The notes under the pieces: generated by a model
What the model was told of the DNA's origin: nothing
What the model saw: the letters and a program-made list of their open reading frames with translations, nothing else
Databases searched by the model: none
NCBI GenBank assembly: GCA_036505275.1
Contig: DASXTS010000401.1
Span: forward strand, 1-6,839
DNA from: DASXTS01 sp036505275
GTDB lineage: Bacteria; Actinomycetota; Actinomycetes; Mycobacteriales; Pseudonocardiaceae
Direction: 5' to 3'
DNA length: 6,839 bases
Part shown: in pieces, positions 1 through 4,610 of the stretch
Layout: every line of letters starts with the position of its first letter
Position numbering within the stretch: position 1 is the stretch's first letter
Position numbers and translations under genes: made by a program

Positions 1-143
1 GGCTCAATCAACGGCTCAGCCGCCTGACCGGCCACCGGCCCGTCCGCCGGCCCGTCGCCGGGCGGCTCCTGCCTGGCCGCCTCGGTCAGCTCGCCGACCC
101 GATGGGCACCGCGCCGGCGGCGGTGCCGTCCCCGTCCGAACAC
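1..143 (-). CDS. DUF3710 family protein, N-terminal part (runs off the left edge)
   Basis: An open frame of 47 complete codons starts with GTG at 143 and continues past position 1 without a stop. The translation begins MFGRGRHRRRRGAHRVGELT and then becomes rich in Pro, Gly, Ala and acidic residues (residues 21-47). A short basic start followed by a low-complexity acidic linker is typical of DUF3710 proteins, and the gene immediately downstream of dut in mycobacteria (Rv2696c) is a DUF3710 protein. The assignment therefore rests mainly on synteny, because the conserved domain itself lies outside the window. The GTG is 4 bp after the dut stop codon and 8 nt after a strong GGAGGA, so the gene is very likely co-transcribed, and perhaps translationally coupled, with dut. 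Its function is unknown. Confidence 0.8.
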   Translation of the reverse strand, partial: MFGRGRHRRRRGAHRVGELTEAARQEPPGDGPADGPVAGQAAEPLIE

Positions 144-147
144 CGCG

Positions 148-666
148 TCAGTCCTCCGTATCCCGACCGGACAGCCCGCTCGAGCCACCGGTCGAGCCGT
201 ACCCACCGGCCCCGCGGACCGACTCCGGAAGCCGCGCCACCTCCCGGAAGGCCGCGTGCTCAACGCGTTGCAAAACGAGCTGCGCGATCCGGTCGCCGCG
301 GCGCAGCCGCACCGGCTCACGTAGATCGTGGTTGACCAGGCACACCCTGATCTCGCCGCGGAACCCGGCGTCGATGGTGCCGGGCGTGTTCACCACGGAG
401 AGTCCGACGCGCGCCGCGAGTCCGGACCGCGGGTGCACGAACGCCGCGTAGCCGGCCGGCAGCGCGATCGCGATCCCGGTGCCGACCACCGCCCGCTCCC
501 CCGGCGCCAGCTCGACGTCCCTGGTGGTCACCAGGTCGGCGCCGGCGTCACCTGGGTGCGCGTACCTCGGCAGTTCGATGTCCGGATCGATGCGGGTCAG
601 CAGCACCTCCACGCCGTCCGGCGCAGCACCGGGCCCGCAGGCACCGGGCGGATCGGCTGCTGGCAT
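148..666 (-). CDS. dut: deoxyuridine 5'-triphosphate nucleotidohydrolase (dUTPase)
   Basis: This cytoplasmic enzyme hydrolyses dUTP to dUMP and pyrophosphate. That keeps uracil out of DNA and supplies dUMP for thymidylate synthesis. The 172-aa product has all five motifs of the trimeric dUTPase family: HPGDAGADL (37-45), PRSGLA (79-84), GTIDAGFRGEI with the catalytic Asp99 (96-106), RRGDRIAQL (122-130), and the glycine-rich C-terminal arm RGAGGYGSTG (151-160) with Tyr156 in the position that stacks on uracil. The first 18 residues are a variable Pro/Gly/Ala leader, so the protein is slightly longer than the roughly 154-aa mycobacterial enzyme. I chose the ATG at 666 because it lies 8 nt after a TAGTCT -10 box, which fits leaderless transcription, and no Shine-Dalgarno is present. 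An in-frame ATG at 693 would place that promoter inside the gene. The gene diverges from DUF3093 and is followed 4 bp later by the DUF3710 gene. Confidence 0.97.
   Translation of the reverse strand: MPAADPPGACGPGAAPDGVEVLLTRIDPDIELPRYAHPGDAGADLVTTRDVELAPGERAVVGTGIAIALPAGYAAFVHPRSGLAARVGLSVVNTPGTIDAGFRGEIRVCLVNHDLREPVRLRRGDRIAQLVLQRVEHAAFREVARLPESVRGAGGYGSTGGSSGLSGRDTED
152..157 (-). promoter_or_regulatory. Shine-Dalgarno of the DUF3710 gene
   Basis: The minus strand reads GGAGGA here, 8 nt before the GTG at 143. It lies inside the last codons of dut, just before the dut stop at 150-148. It decides the GTG start of the downstream gene and suggests coupled translation of the pair. Confidence 0.75.
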
Positions 667-674
667 GGGCGGCG

Positions 675-684
675 AGACTACCCT
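675..684. promoter_or_regulatory. overlapping divergent -10 elements for dut and DUF3093
   Basis: The decamer AGACTACCCT reads TACCCT on the plus strand (679-684) and TAGTCT on the minus strand (680-675). Both fit the actinobacterial TANNNT -10 pattern and share the TA at 679-680. From the plus hexamer there are 7 nt to the DUF3093 ATG at 692. From the minus hexamer there are 8 nt to the dut ATG at 666. These are the distances expected when transcription starts at or next to the start codon, so both mRNAs are predicted leaderless. No good -35 hexamer is visible on either side, and any -35 contact would fall inside the opposite gene. Confidence 0.65.
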
Positions 685-691
685 GGCTGGC

Positions 692-1234
692 ATGACCGAC
701 GGGCCGCCGGCCGATACCCCAGCTGCCTCGGCCGCGCACGCCCCAGCCAGCACCGGCGAGCCGGCGGACTCCAGGGCGGTGTTCGACGAGCGGCTCTCGG
801 TGCCGCTGTGGTGGTGGCTACCCGCATTCGGGGTGGCCACGCTGCTCGCCGCGGAGGTGCACATGGGGTATCCAGGGGTGCGGTCGTGGTTGCCGTACCT
901 GCTGCTGCTGCCGCTGGCCGCGGCGGCGCTGATCATGCTAGGCCGCACCAGGGTGCGGCTGGCCAGCGGTGAGCTCTGGGTCGGCCGGGCGCACGTGCCG
1001 ACCCGGTTCATCGGCGACGTCGAGACGATCAAGGCGAAGGACAAGCGCCGTGTCCTCGGACCAGAATTCGATCCCGCCGCGTTCCTGATGCATCGGGCAT
1101 GGATCGGCCCCATGCTCCGGGTGCGGTTGACCGACCCGGACGATCCGACGCCCTACTGGATCTTCAGTGTGCGCCGGCCCGATAGGCTGGCCGCGTCACT
1201 GCGAGACGAGCCGAGGTTGCGAGACGAGTCTTAG
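692..1234 (+). CDS. DUF3093 family membrane protein
   Basis: A 180-aa protein of unknown function, the positional equivalent of Rv2698. Residues 1-28 are a disordered Ala/Pro-rich leader. Then comes a family-like block RAVFDERLSVPLWWW (29-43) leading into a first membrane segment (about 38-57). A second membrane segment follows a short loop (about 66-84). The rest is a cytoplasm-sized domain containing RAHVPTRFIGDV (99-110), a basic KAKDKRR patch (114-120), and a conserved-looking tail with DPTPYWIFSVRRP (151-163). Two helices and an amphiphilic tail suggest a small inner-membrane protein. No catalytic motif is recognised. The ATG at 692 is chosen over upstream in-frame codons because the upstream stretch is antisense dut and the -10 TACCCT ends 7 nt before it. 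There is no Shine-Dalgarno, in keeping with a leaderless mRNA. The stop overlaps that of the convergent DUF4193 gene. Confidence 0.93.
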   Translation: MTDGPPADTPAASAAHAPASTGEPADSRAVFDERLSVPLWWWLPAFGVATLLAAEVHMGYPGVRSWLPYLLLLPLAAAALIMLGRTRVRLASGELWVGRAHVPTRFIGDVETIKAKDKRRVLGPEFDPAAFLMHRAWIGPMLRVRLTDPDDPTPYWIFSVRRPDRLAASLRDEPRLRDES

Positions 1235-1533
1235 GCTGCGCAGTCGCGGCAGATGTACTGCCCGTTGCGGTCCTCGGCGAGCCGGCTGCGGTGGTGCACC
1301 AGGAAGCAGCGCGAGCAGGTGAACTCGTCTGCCTGCTTCGGCAGCACCTTGACAGTAAGCTCCTCACCTGACAGGTCGGCACCGGGTAGCTCGAAGTTCT
1401 CCGCCGAGTCGTCGACGTCCACATCGACGACCGCGGACTGCGCCTCGTTGCGTCGCGCCTTAAGTTCTTCCAGCGAGTCCTCGGCCAGTTCGTCGGCCTC
1501 GCTGCGACGCGGGGCGTCGTAGTCGGTAGCCAT
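1231..1533 (-). CDS. DUF4193 family small acidic four-cysteine protein
   Basis: A 100-aa protein of unknown function, the positional equivalent of Rv2699c. It starts MATDYDAPRRSEADELAEDS, typical of DUF4193. A strongly acidic central stretch (about 36-58, with alternating Asp/Val) follows. The C-terminal part carries two cysteine pairs, CSRC (Cys73, Cys76) and CRDC (Cys95, Cys98), 18 residues apart. That spacing resembles a zinc ribbon or knuckle, so zinc binding and contact with nucleic acid or a protein partner are reasonable inferences but not shown. The ATG at 1533 is chosen because it gives the family's usual start and length. A weak purine run, GGGGAT on the minus strand (1546-1541), sits 7 nt upstream. 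The frame stays open far upstream, but that part has no family-like sequence. Its TAA overlaps the DUF3093 TAG in the shared bases TTAG (1231-1234). Confidence 0.94.
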   Translation of the reverse strand: MATDYDAPRRSEADELAEDSLEELKARRNEAQSAVVDVDVDDSAENFELPGADLSGEELTVKVLPKQADEFTCSRCFLVHHRSRLAEDRNGQYICRDCAA

Positions 1534-1771
1534 GGTTGTGATCCCCACCCCTGCGTGTTGACGGGTTCTCTCGTGCGCTGGACAACGTCCTGGTTGCCCG
1601 GTTTGTGCCCGCCCCCGATGTGACGCAGATCTCGTCTGGGTGGATCGTTTGCGGTGTCCGGAGCGGGCAGAGGGTAGCCCACGTTTGGCGGCCTGCACAG
1701 TGCTTGTTGGCGGTGTGTCGGGTTGACTTTCTAACGGCCGTCGCGTTCGTGCCGCGGTGCGCCGACGGTGA

Positions 1772-1813
1772 CCATTCGCGGTCGGGCGACTCCGAATGGC
1801 GATCACTGTGATC
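1772..1813. promoter_or_regulatory. two adjacent operator-like dyads upstream of the cei promoter
   Basis: Positions 1772-1799 form a 28-bp imperfect palindrome. CCATTCG pairs with CGAATGG, and an inner GTCG pairs with CGAC, giving 11 of 14 base pairs. One base further on, GATCAC-T-GTGATC (1801-1813) is a perfect 13-bp dyad. They end about 30 bp before the proposed cei -35 box, a usual place for an activator or an upstream repressor site. No known regulator motif is matched with confidence. Confidence 0.4.
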
Positions 1814-1843
1814 TGGATGCAACCTTGGGACCGGTCTGGTCGA

Positions 1844-1874
1844 TTGACCGTTGTGAGCCGGCGAGACCTAGGCT
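1844..1874 (+). promoter_or_regulatory. probable cei promoter
   Basis: TTGACC (1844-1849) and TAGGCT (1869-1874) resemble the primary-sigma -35 and -10 boxes. They are separated by 19 bp, slightly longer than ideal. Transcription would start near 1881, leaving a leader of about 42 nt that ends in a strong Shine-Dalgarno. The hexamers are good but the spacing lowers confidence. Confidence 0.5.
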
Positions 1875-1909
1875 GACCAGCAACTCCAATCCAAACCACC
1901 GCAACCGGC

Positions 1910-1915
1910 AGGAGG
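1910..1915 (+). promoter_or_regulatory. Shine-Dalgarno of cei
   Basis: AGGAGG lies 7 nt before the GTG at 1923 and 13 nt before an in-frame ATG at 1929. The spacing favours the GTG as the start codon. Confidence 0.75.
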
Positions 1916-1922
1916 CCAGGCC

Positions 1923-2609
1923 GTGGGGATGCCTGACCCCGTTCCAGCTCGGCGGGTGACGGGTTACCGTCGGCGCCGCCCGCTGCCGGCCATCAGCCTG
2001 TTGGTTGTGCTCGGGCTGGTTGCGGCCATCGTGTGGATTCGGACTCTCGACACCGCCGACCAGCGCACCGATGCGGCCTGCGCGCCATCCACAGCCGTGC
2101 TCGGCGATCAGCAGCCGGCCCGTGGCGACGTGATGGCTATCAATGCCCTGGAGGACGTCGACCCGCTGCCACCGGACGCCGTGAAGGTCAGGGTGCTGAA
2201 CGGCAACGGCCAGCGCGGTCAGGCCGGCCTGGTCGCCGGTGTGCTGTCCATCGACCTGGGCTTCGCGAAGGCCGGCGAACCGGCGAACGACCCGATGTAC
2301 CCCGATTTCGACATGGACTGCCACGCGCAGATCAGGTTCGGCCCCAACGGCCTCGCCGCCGGGCGCACGCTCAGCCTCGTGGTGCCCTGCGCCGAGTTGG
2401 TCCGCGACGCCCGGCCGGACGACACCGTGGATCTGGCGCTCGGCCGGCAGTTCGACTCGCTGCGCCCGACCCAGGAGGTCAAGGACGTCCTGCGGCAGCT
2501 CACCGAGCTGGCCGCTCAGCCGGCCAAACCGAGCGGCGGTCAGCAGGGCGGGCAGACCACCGTCGACCCGGCCCTGCTCGCCGCCGTCCGGGCCAGCGCT
2601 CGCTGCTGA
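1923..2609 (+). CDS. cei: envelope integrity protein Cei (LytR_C domain)
   Basis: A 228-aa protein matching the position and architecture of Rv2700 of M. tuberculosis, named Cei because its loss weakens the cell envelope and virulence. A basic cytoplasmic N-terminus (RRVTGYRRRR, 10-19) precedes one hydrophobic segment (about 22-39), acting as signal anchor. The remainder should lie outside the membrane. From about 86 to 180 it has a LytR_C-type domain beginning VKVRVLNGNGQRGQAG (87-102), the hallmark start of that fold. Residues 200-215 are a Gln/Gly-rich linker. There are four cysteines (53, 133, 156 and the final residue 228), all outside the membrane, so disulfides are possible. Unlike LytR-CpsA-Psr ligases it lacks the catalytic LCP domain, so it is probably a binding or scaffold protein. 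The GTG start is set by AGGAGG at 7 nt. It converges on suhB. Confidence 0.9.
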   Translation: MGMPDPVPARRVTGYRRRRPLPAISLLVVLGLVAAIVWIRTLDTADQRTDAACAPSTAVLGDQQPARGDVMAINALEDVDPLPPDAVKVRVLNGNGQRGQAGLVAGVLSIDLGFAKAGEPANDPMYPDFDMDCHAQIRFGPNGLAAGRTLSLVVPCAELVRDARPDDTVDLALGRQFDSLRPTQEVKDVLRQLTELAAQPAKPSGGQQGGQTTVDPALLAAVRASARC

Positions 2610-2646
2610 GAGCCCACCCGGGCCACCGGGCCACCACACTCACCCC

Positions 2647-2706
2647 CGTGAACGCGATAGCAGTCCGGTCGCGCCTCGCTCGGACCTGACTGGCGTCGCG
2701 TTCACG
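2647..2706. terminator. 60-bp near-palindrome between cei and suhB, probable bidirectional terminator
   Basis: The arms 2647-2670 and 2683-2706 are complementary at 20 of 24 positions around a 12-nt loop. The outer CGTGAACGCGA pairs perfectly with TCGCGTTCACG. Three mismatches follow, then CAGTCCGGTC pairs with GACCTGACTG with one mismatch. It lies between convergent genes, starting 38 bp after the cei stop, and its right arm contains the suhB stop codon. No U-tract follows on either strand, as is common for actinobacterial terminators. The structure is unusually long, so a dispersed palindromic repeat element is an alternative. Confidence 0.7.
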
Positions 2707-3580
2707 CGGGATGGCCAGCGGCGCCGCCGCCCGAGTCACCGCCGCCCGAGTCACCGCCGCCTGAGACGACGCCACGCACCAGGTCGTGCAGTGCGGCCGC
2801 AATGCCGGGCGTGGCCGCGATGGTGACATCCGCGCCGAGCCCGTCTGGGTCCGACCCGTCCGCGGTGGGCACCCTCAGCACCGCGCCGGCCTCGGCGGCG
2901 ATGAGCGAGCCACCGGCCCAGTCCCACGGCGAGAGGCCGTGCTCGACGAAGCCGTCCAGCCAGCCGGCCGCCACCGAGCACAGATCGAGCACGGCCGAGC
3001 CGCACCGTCGCAGGTCGCGGCACCGGCTGACCAGCTCGGTGGCCAACCGCGCCTGCCACGTGCGCCGCTTGGCCAGGTAGGAGAAGCCGGTGCCGATCAG
3101 CGCCACCGGCAGCCGGTCCGCGCCGGACACCCGCAGCGGCCGCGAGTCCAGCGTCGCGCCCATGCCGCGGGCCGCGCTCCACACCCGCCCGGACGCCGGC
3201 TCGACGACGGCGGCCGCCACCGACTCGCCGCGCCACTGTGCCGTCACCGATACCGCGTACCACGGCAGGCCGTACAGATAGTTGACGGTGCCGTCGATCG
3301 GGTCGACCACCCAGCCCAGGCCGTCGCCTTGGCCGGCCACGGAGCCGAACCCGCCCTCCTCCTCGCCGAACACCGGCTCCCCCGGCCGCAACTCGGCCAG
3401 CCGCGCCCTGATGAACCGCTCCGACTCCCGGTCCGCGGCTGTGACCACGTCCGTCTCGCTGCTCTTGGTGTCCACGTCCCTCACCGCGGCCGACCGGGCC
3501 CCGGCGACCAGCGCAGCGGCCTCGCCGGCCACCGACACCGCGACCGACCGCAGCAGGGCCAGGTCGATGTCGTCAGTCAT
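2702..3580 (-). CDS. suhB: inositol monophosphatase family protein (SuhB-like)
   Basis: A cytoplasmic Mg2+-dependent phosphatase of the IMPase/FIG superfamily, and the positional equivalent of Rv2701c (suhB). Inositol-1-phosphate is the likely substrate; in inositol-using actinobacteria the product feeds phosphatidylinositol, its mannosides and mycothiol. Related members also cleave fructose-1,6-bisphosphate or histidinol phosphate, so the substrate is inferred. In the 292-aa product I see KSSETDVVTAAD (39-50), the metal-binding FGEEEGG (71-77), the signature WVVDPIDGTVNYLYGLPW (90-107) with its metal-binding aspartates in DPIDGT (93-98), and the second signature WDWAGGSLIAAEAGA (219-233). 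The core is complete. Residues 273-288 form a flexible GGGDS-repeat tail not needed by the family. The ATG at 3580 gives a normal N-terminus, with no clear Shine-Dalgarno. It diverges from ppgK over 69 bp. Confidence 0.92.
   Translation of the reverse strand: MTDDIDLALLRSVAVSVAGEAAALVAGARSAAVRDVDTKSSETDVVTAADRESERFIRARLAELRPGEPVFGEEEGGFGSVAGQGDGLGWVVDPIDGTVNYLYGLPWYAVSVTAQWRGESVAAAVVEPASGRVWSAARGMGATLDSRPLRVSGADRLPVALIGTGFSYLAKRRTWQARLATELVSRCRDLRRCGSAVLDLCSVAAGWLDGFVEHGLSPWDWAGGSLIAAEAGAVLRVPTADGSDPDGLGADVTIAATPGIAAALHDLVRGVVSGGGDSGGGDSGGGAAGHPA
2726..2770. repeat. 15-bp tandem repeat in the 3' end of suhB
   Basis: Two identical 15-bp units, GCCGCCCGAGTCACC (2726-2740 and 2741-2755), are followed by a third, diverged unit (2756-2770). 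On the minus strand they encode the Gly-rich pentapeptide tail (GGGDS) of the inositol monophosphatase. The repeat keeps the frame and probably arose by slippage. Confidence 0.85.
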
Positions 3581-3637
3581 CGGCGGTGTTATCGGGCTTT
3601 GTCATGGCACTACTCTGCCCCATCCGGTTTTGCGCAC

Positions 3638-3643
3638 TACGCT
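3638..3643 (+). promoter_or_regulatory. -10 element for leaderless ppgK
   Basis: TACGCT fits TANNNT and ends 6 nt before the ppgK ATG at 3650, so the transcript would begin at or next to the start codon. There is no Shine-Dalgarno before the ATG, which agrees with leaderless initiation. No clear -35 is seen. Confidence 0.5.
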
Positions 3644-3649
3644 GCGCGA

Positions 3650-4390
3650 ATGGCAGGCAGCCGTGGCTTCGGCATCGACGTCGGTGGATCTGGGATCAAG
3701 GGCGGCACGGTCGACCTGGACACCGGAACCCTTGTCGGCAAGCGGCGCCGAATCGTGACGCCGCAGCCGTCCACCCCGGAGGCGGTGGCCGCCGTCGCCG
3801 GCCAGATCGTCCACCATTTCGGCTGGCACGGCCGGCTCGGCGTGACCATTCCTTGTGTGGTGAAGAACGGCACGGCCTACTCGGCGGCCAACGTGGACCC
3901 GAGCTGGATCGGCACGGACGCCGTCGCGGTCATGGCCAAGGAGATCGGGGAGCCGACGCTCGTGCTCAACGACGCGGACGCCGCCGGGATCGCCGAGATG
4001 CACTATGGCGCTGGCCGCGACGCCAGCGGCGTGGTGGTGCTGCTGACCTTTGGCACCGGCATCGGCAGCGCCGTGTTCTCCGACGGCGAGCTGGTGCCCA
4101 ACACCGAGTTCGGTCATCTCGAACTGGACGGCGCGGACGCCGAGGACTTCGCCGCCGCCTCCGTCAAGGACGAGCAGAACCTGTCCTGGGCCGACTGGAC
4201 GCCGCGGGTCAGCAGGTACCTGCAGGCGCTGGAGCAGGTGATCTGGCCGGACCTCATCATCGTCGGCGGCGGAGTGAGCAAGCAGGCCGACAGGTGGCTG
4301 CCGATGCTGGACAACCGCACCACGGTGGTGGCCGCGCAGCTGCGCAACGACGCCGGAATCGTGGGTGCGGCGCTGGCCGCCCATGCCTGA
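3650..4390 (+). CDS. ppgK: polyphosphate/ATP glucokinase
   Basis: This enzyme phosphorylates glucose to glucose-6-phosphate in the cytoplasm, using inorganic polyphosphate or ATP. It belongs to the ROK family and is the equivalent of Rv2702. The 246-aa product has the phosphate-binding GFGIDVGGSGIKGG (6-19), DLDTG (22-26), NDADAAG (107-113) with the presumed catalytic Asp108, LLTFGTGIGSAV (131-142), NTEFGHLE (151-158), and VGGGVSKQADRW (205-216), which corresponds to a block specific to polyphosphate glucokinases. The ROK zinc motif CxCGxxGCxE is absent, as is usual for PpgK. The ATG at 3650 is chosen because homology begins at residue 6 and a -10 lies 6 nt upstream. The frame continues upstream, but only as antisense suhB. 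The N-terminus is shorter than the roughly 265-aa mycobacterial protein. A GC-rich hairpin follows the gene. Confidence 0.96.
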   Translation: MAGSRGFGIDVGGSGIKGGTVDLDTGTLVGKRRRIVTPQPSTPEAVAAVAGQIVHHFGWHGRLGVTIPCVVKNGTAYSAANVDPSWIGTDAVAVMAKEIGEPTLVLNDADAAGIAEMHYGAGRDASGVVVLLTFGTGIGSAVFSDGELVPNTEFGHLELDGADAEDFAAASVKDEQNLSWADWTPRVSRYLQALEQVIWPDLIIVGGGVSKQADRWLPMLDNRTTVVAAQLRNDAGIVGAALAAHA

Positions 4391-4397
4391 GGCGGCC

Positions 4398-4436
4398 CTC
4401 GGGGCGCGCCCCAGGCGCGTCCGGGCGCTCCCCGAG
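4398..4436 (+). terminator. GC-rich hairpin terminator downstream of ppgK
   Basis: Positions 4398-4411 pair with 4423-4436, 13 of 14 bases, around an 11-nt loop. The outer stem is CTCGGGG against CCCCGAG and the inner one GCGCC against GGCGC. It starts 7 nt after the ppgK stop and lacks a U-tract. It probably separates ppgK transcription from the sigA promoter about 50 bp further on. Confidence 0.65.
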
Positions 4437-4486
4437 ATCGCCGACGCGCGGCGCACCGATTCGCTCACGCATCCCGCTGGCGTCGT

Positions 4487-4492
4487 TACAAT
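4487..4492 (+). promoter_or_regulatory. -10 element of the probable sigA promoter
   Basis: TACAAT is a near-consensus -10 box, the best in the window, and comes just after the ppgK terminator. No convincing -35 is present 16-19 bp upstream. Transcription would start near 4499, giving sigA a leader of about 112 nt. Confidence 0.6.
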
Positions 4493-4498
4493 GGAGCG

Positions 4499-4579
4499 GT
4501 GCCGGTACCCGAAGACCGACCGGGCACCCCCTCAACCTGCCGGTTGCCGAGGATCATGATGCTTGGCGCCGTGGTGTAA
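4499..4579 (+). CDS. possible leaderless 26-codon leader ORF upstream of sigA
   Basis: A GTG at 4499 lies exactly 6 nt after the TACAAT hexamer, so the predicted transcription start coincides with a start codon. The frame runs 26 codons to a TAA at 4577-4579 and ends 31 nt before the sigA GTG. The peptide begins MPVPEDRPGTPSTC and ends in a hydrophobic GAVV. I do not recognise it. It could be a translated upstream ORF that tunes sigA expression, or a chance frame. Only its position relative to the promoter supports it; codon use says little at this length. Confidence 0.3.
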   Translation: MPVPEDRPGTPSTCRLPRIMMLGAVV

Positions 4580-4598
4580 CTCGAGTACCTAACGTCGC

Positions 4599-4605
4599 GA
4601 AAGGG
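4599..4605 (+). promoter_or_regulatory. Shine-Dalgarno of sigA
   Basis: GAAAGGG ends 5 nt before the GTG at 4611. It is a partial match to the anti-16S sequence and the only one near the start, so it supports the GTG as the sigA initiation codon. Confidence 0.55.
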
Positions 4606-4610
4606 CCTAC

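Larger units (their letters stand above)
1534..1922. other. 389-bp divergent intergenic region between DUF4193 and cei
   Basis: I see no convincing gene here. Several frames are open but have no family-like content or start signals. Its right half holds two dyads (1772-1799 and 1801-1813), a probable cei promoter (1844-1874) and the cei Shine-Dalgarno. For DUF4193 on the minus strand, the best -10 candidate I found is TACCCT at 1676-1671. It would give a 5' leader of about 130 nt, but it has no recognisable -35, so I treat it as weak. The region is clearly less GC-rich than the flanking genes in places, which fits regulatory DNA. Confidence 0.6.

Noticed and set aside
479..691. Upstream in-frame extension of DUF3093.
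   Set aside because: It is antisense to the conserved dUTPase motifs and has no ribosome-binding signal. The -10 box at 679-684 fits a start at 692.
667..1113. Upstream extension of the dut frame that would give a 321-residue protein.
   Set aside because: The extra part is antisense to DUF3093, has no family similarity, and would bury the promoter. The ATG at 666 gives the normal dUTPase length.
1723..1728. TTGACT resembling a -35 box upstream of cei.
   Set aside because: No TANNNT hexamer lies at 16-19 bp downstream. The TTGACC/TAGGCT pair at 1844-1874 is better.
1929..2609. ATG at 1929 as the cei start.
   Set aside because: It is possible, but AGGAGG is 13 nt away, against 7 nt for the GTG at 1923. 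The difference is only two residues.
3573..3605. Ten-codon minus-strand ORF starting at 3605 and overlapping the suhB start.
   Set aside because: It has no ribosome-binding site or promoter spacing, and an ORF this short is expected by chance.
2786..3649. Long plus-strand open frame continuous with ppgK.
   Set aside because: It is antisense to suhB, whose IMPase motifs are intact. PpgK homology begins only at about 3665. Such frames are expected from GC-rich codon bias.
4491..4559. ATG at 4491 opening a 22-codon frame upstream of sigA.
   Set aside because: The ATG overlaps the -10 box itself, so it would not be in the sigA transcript.
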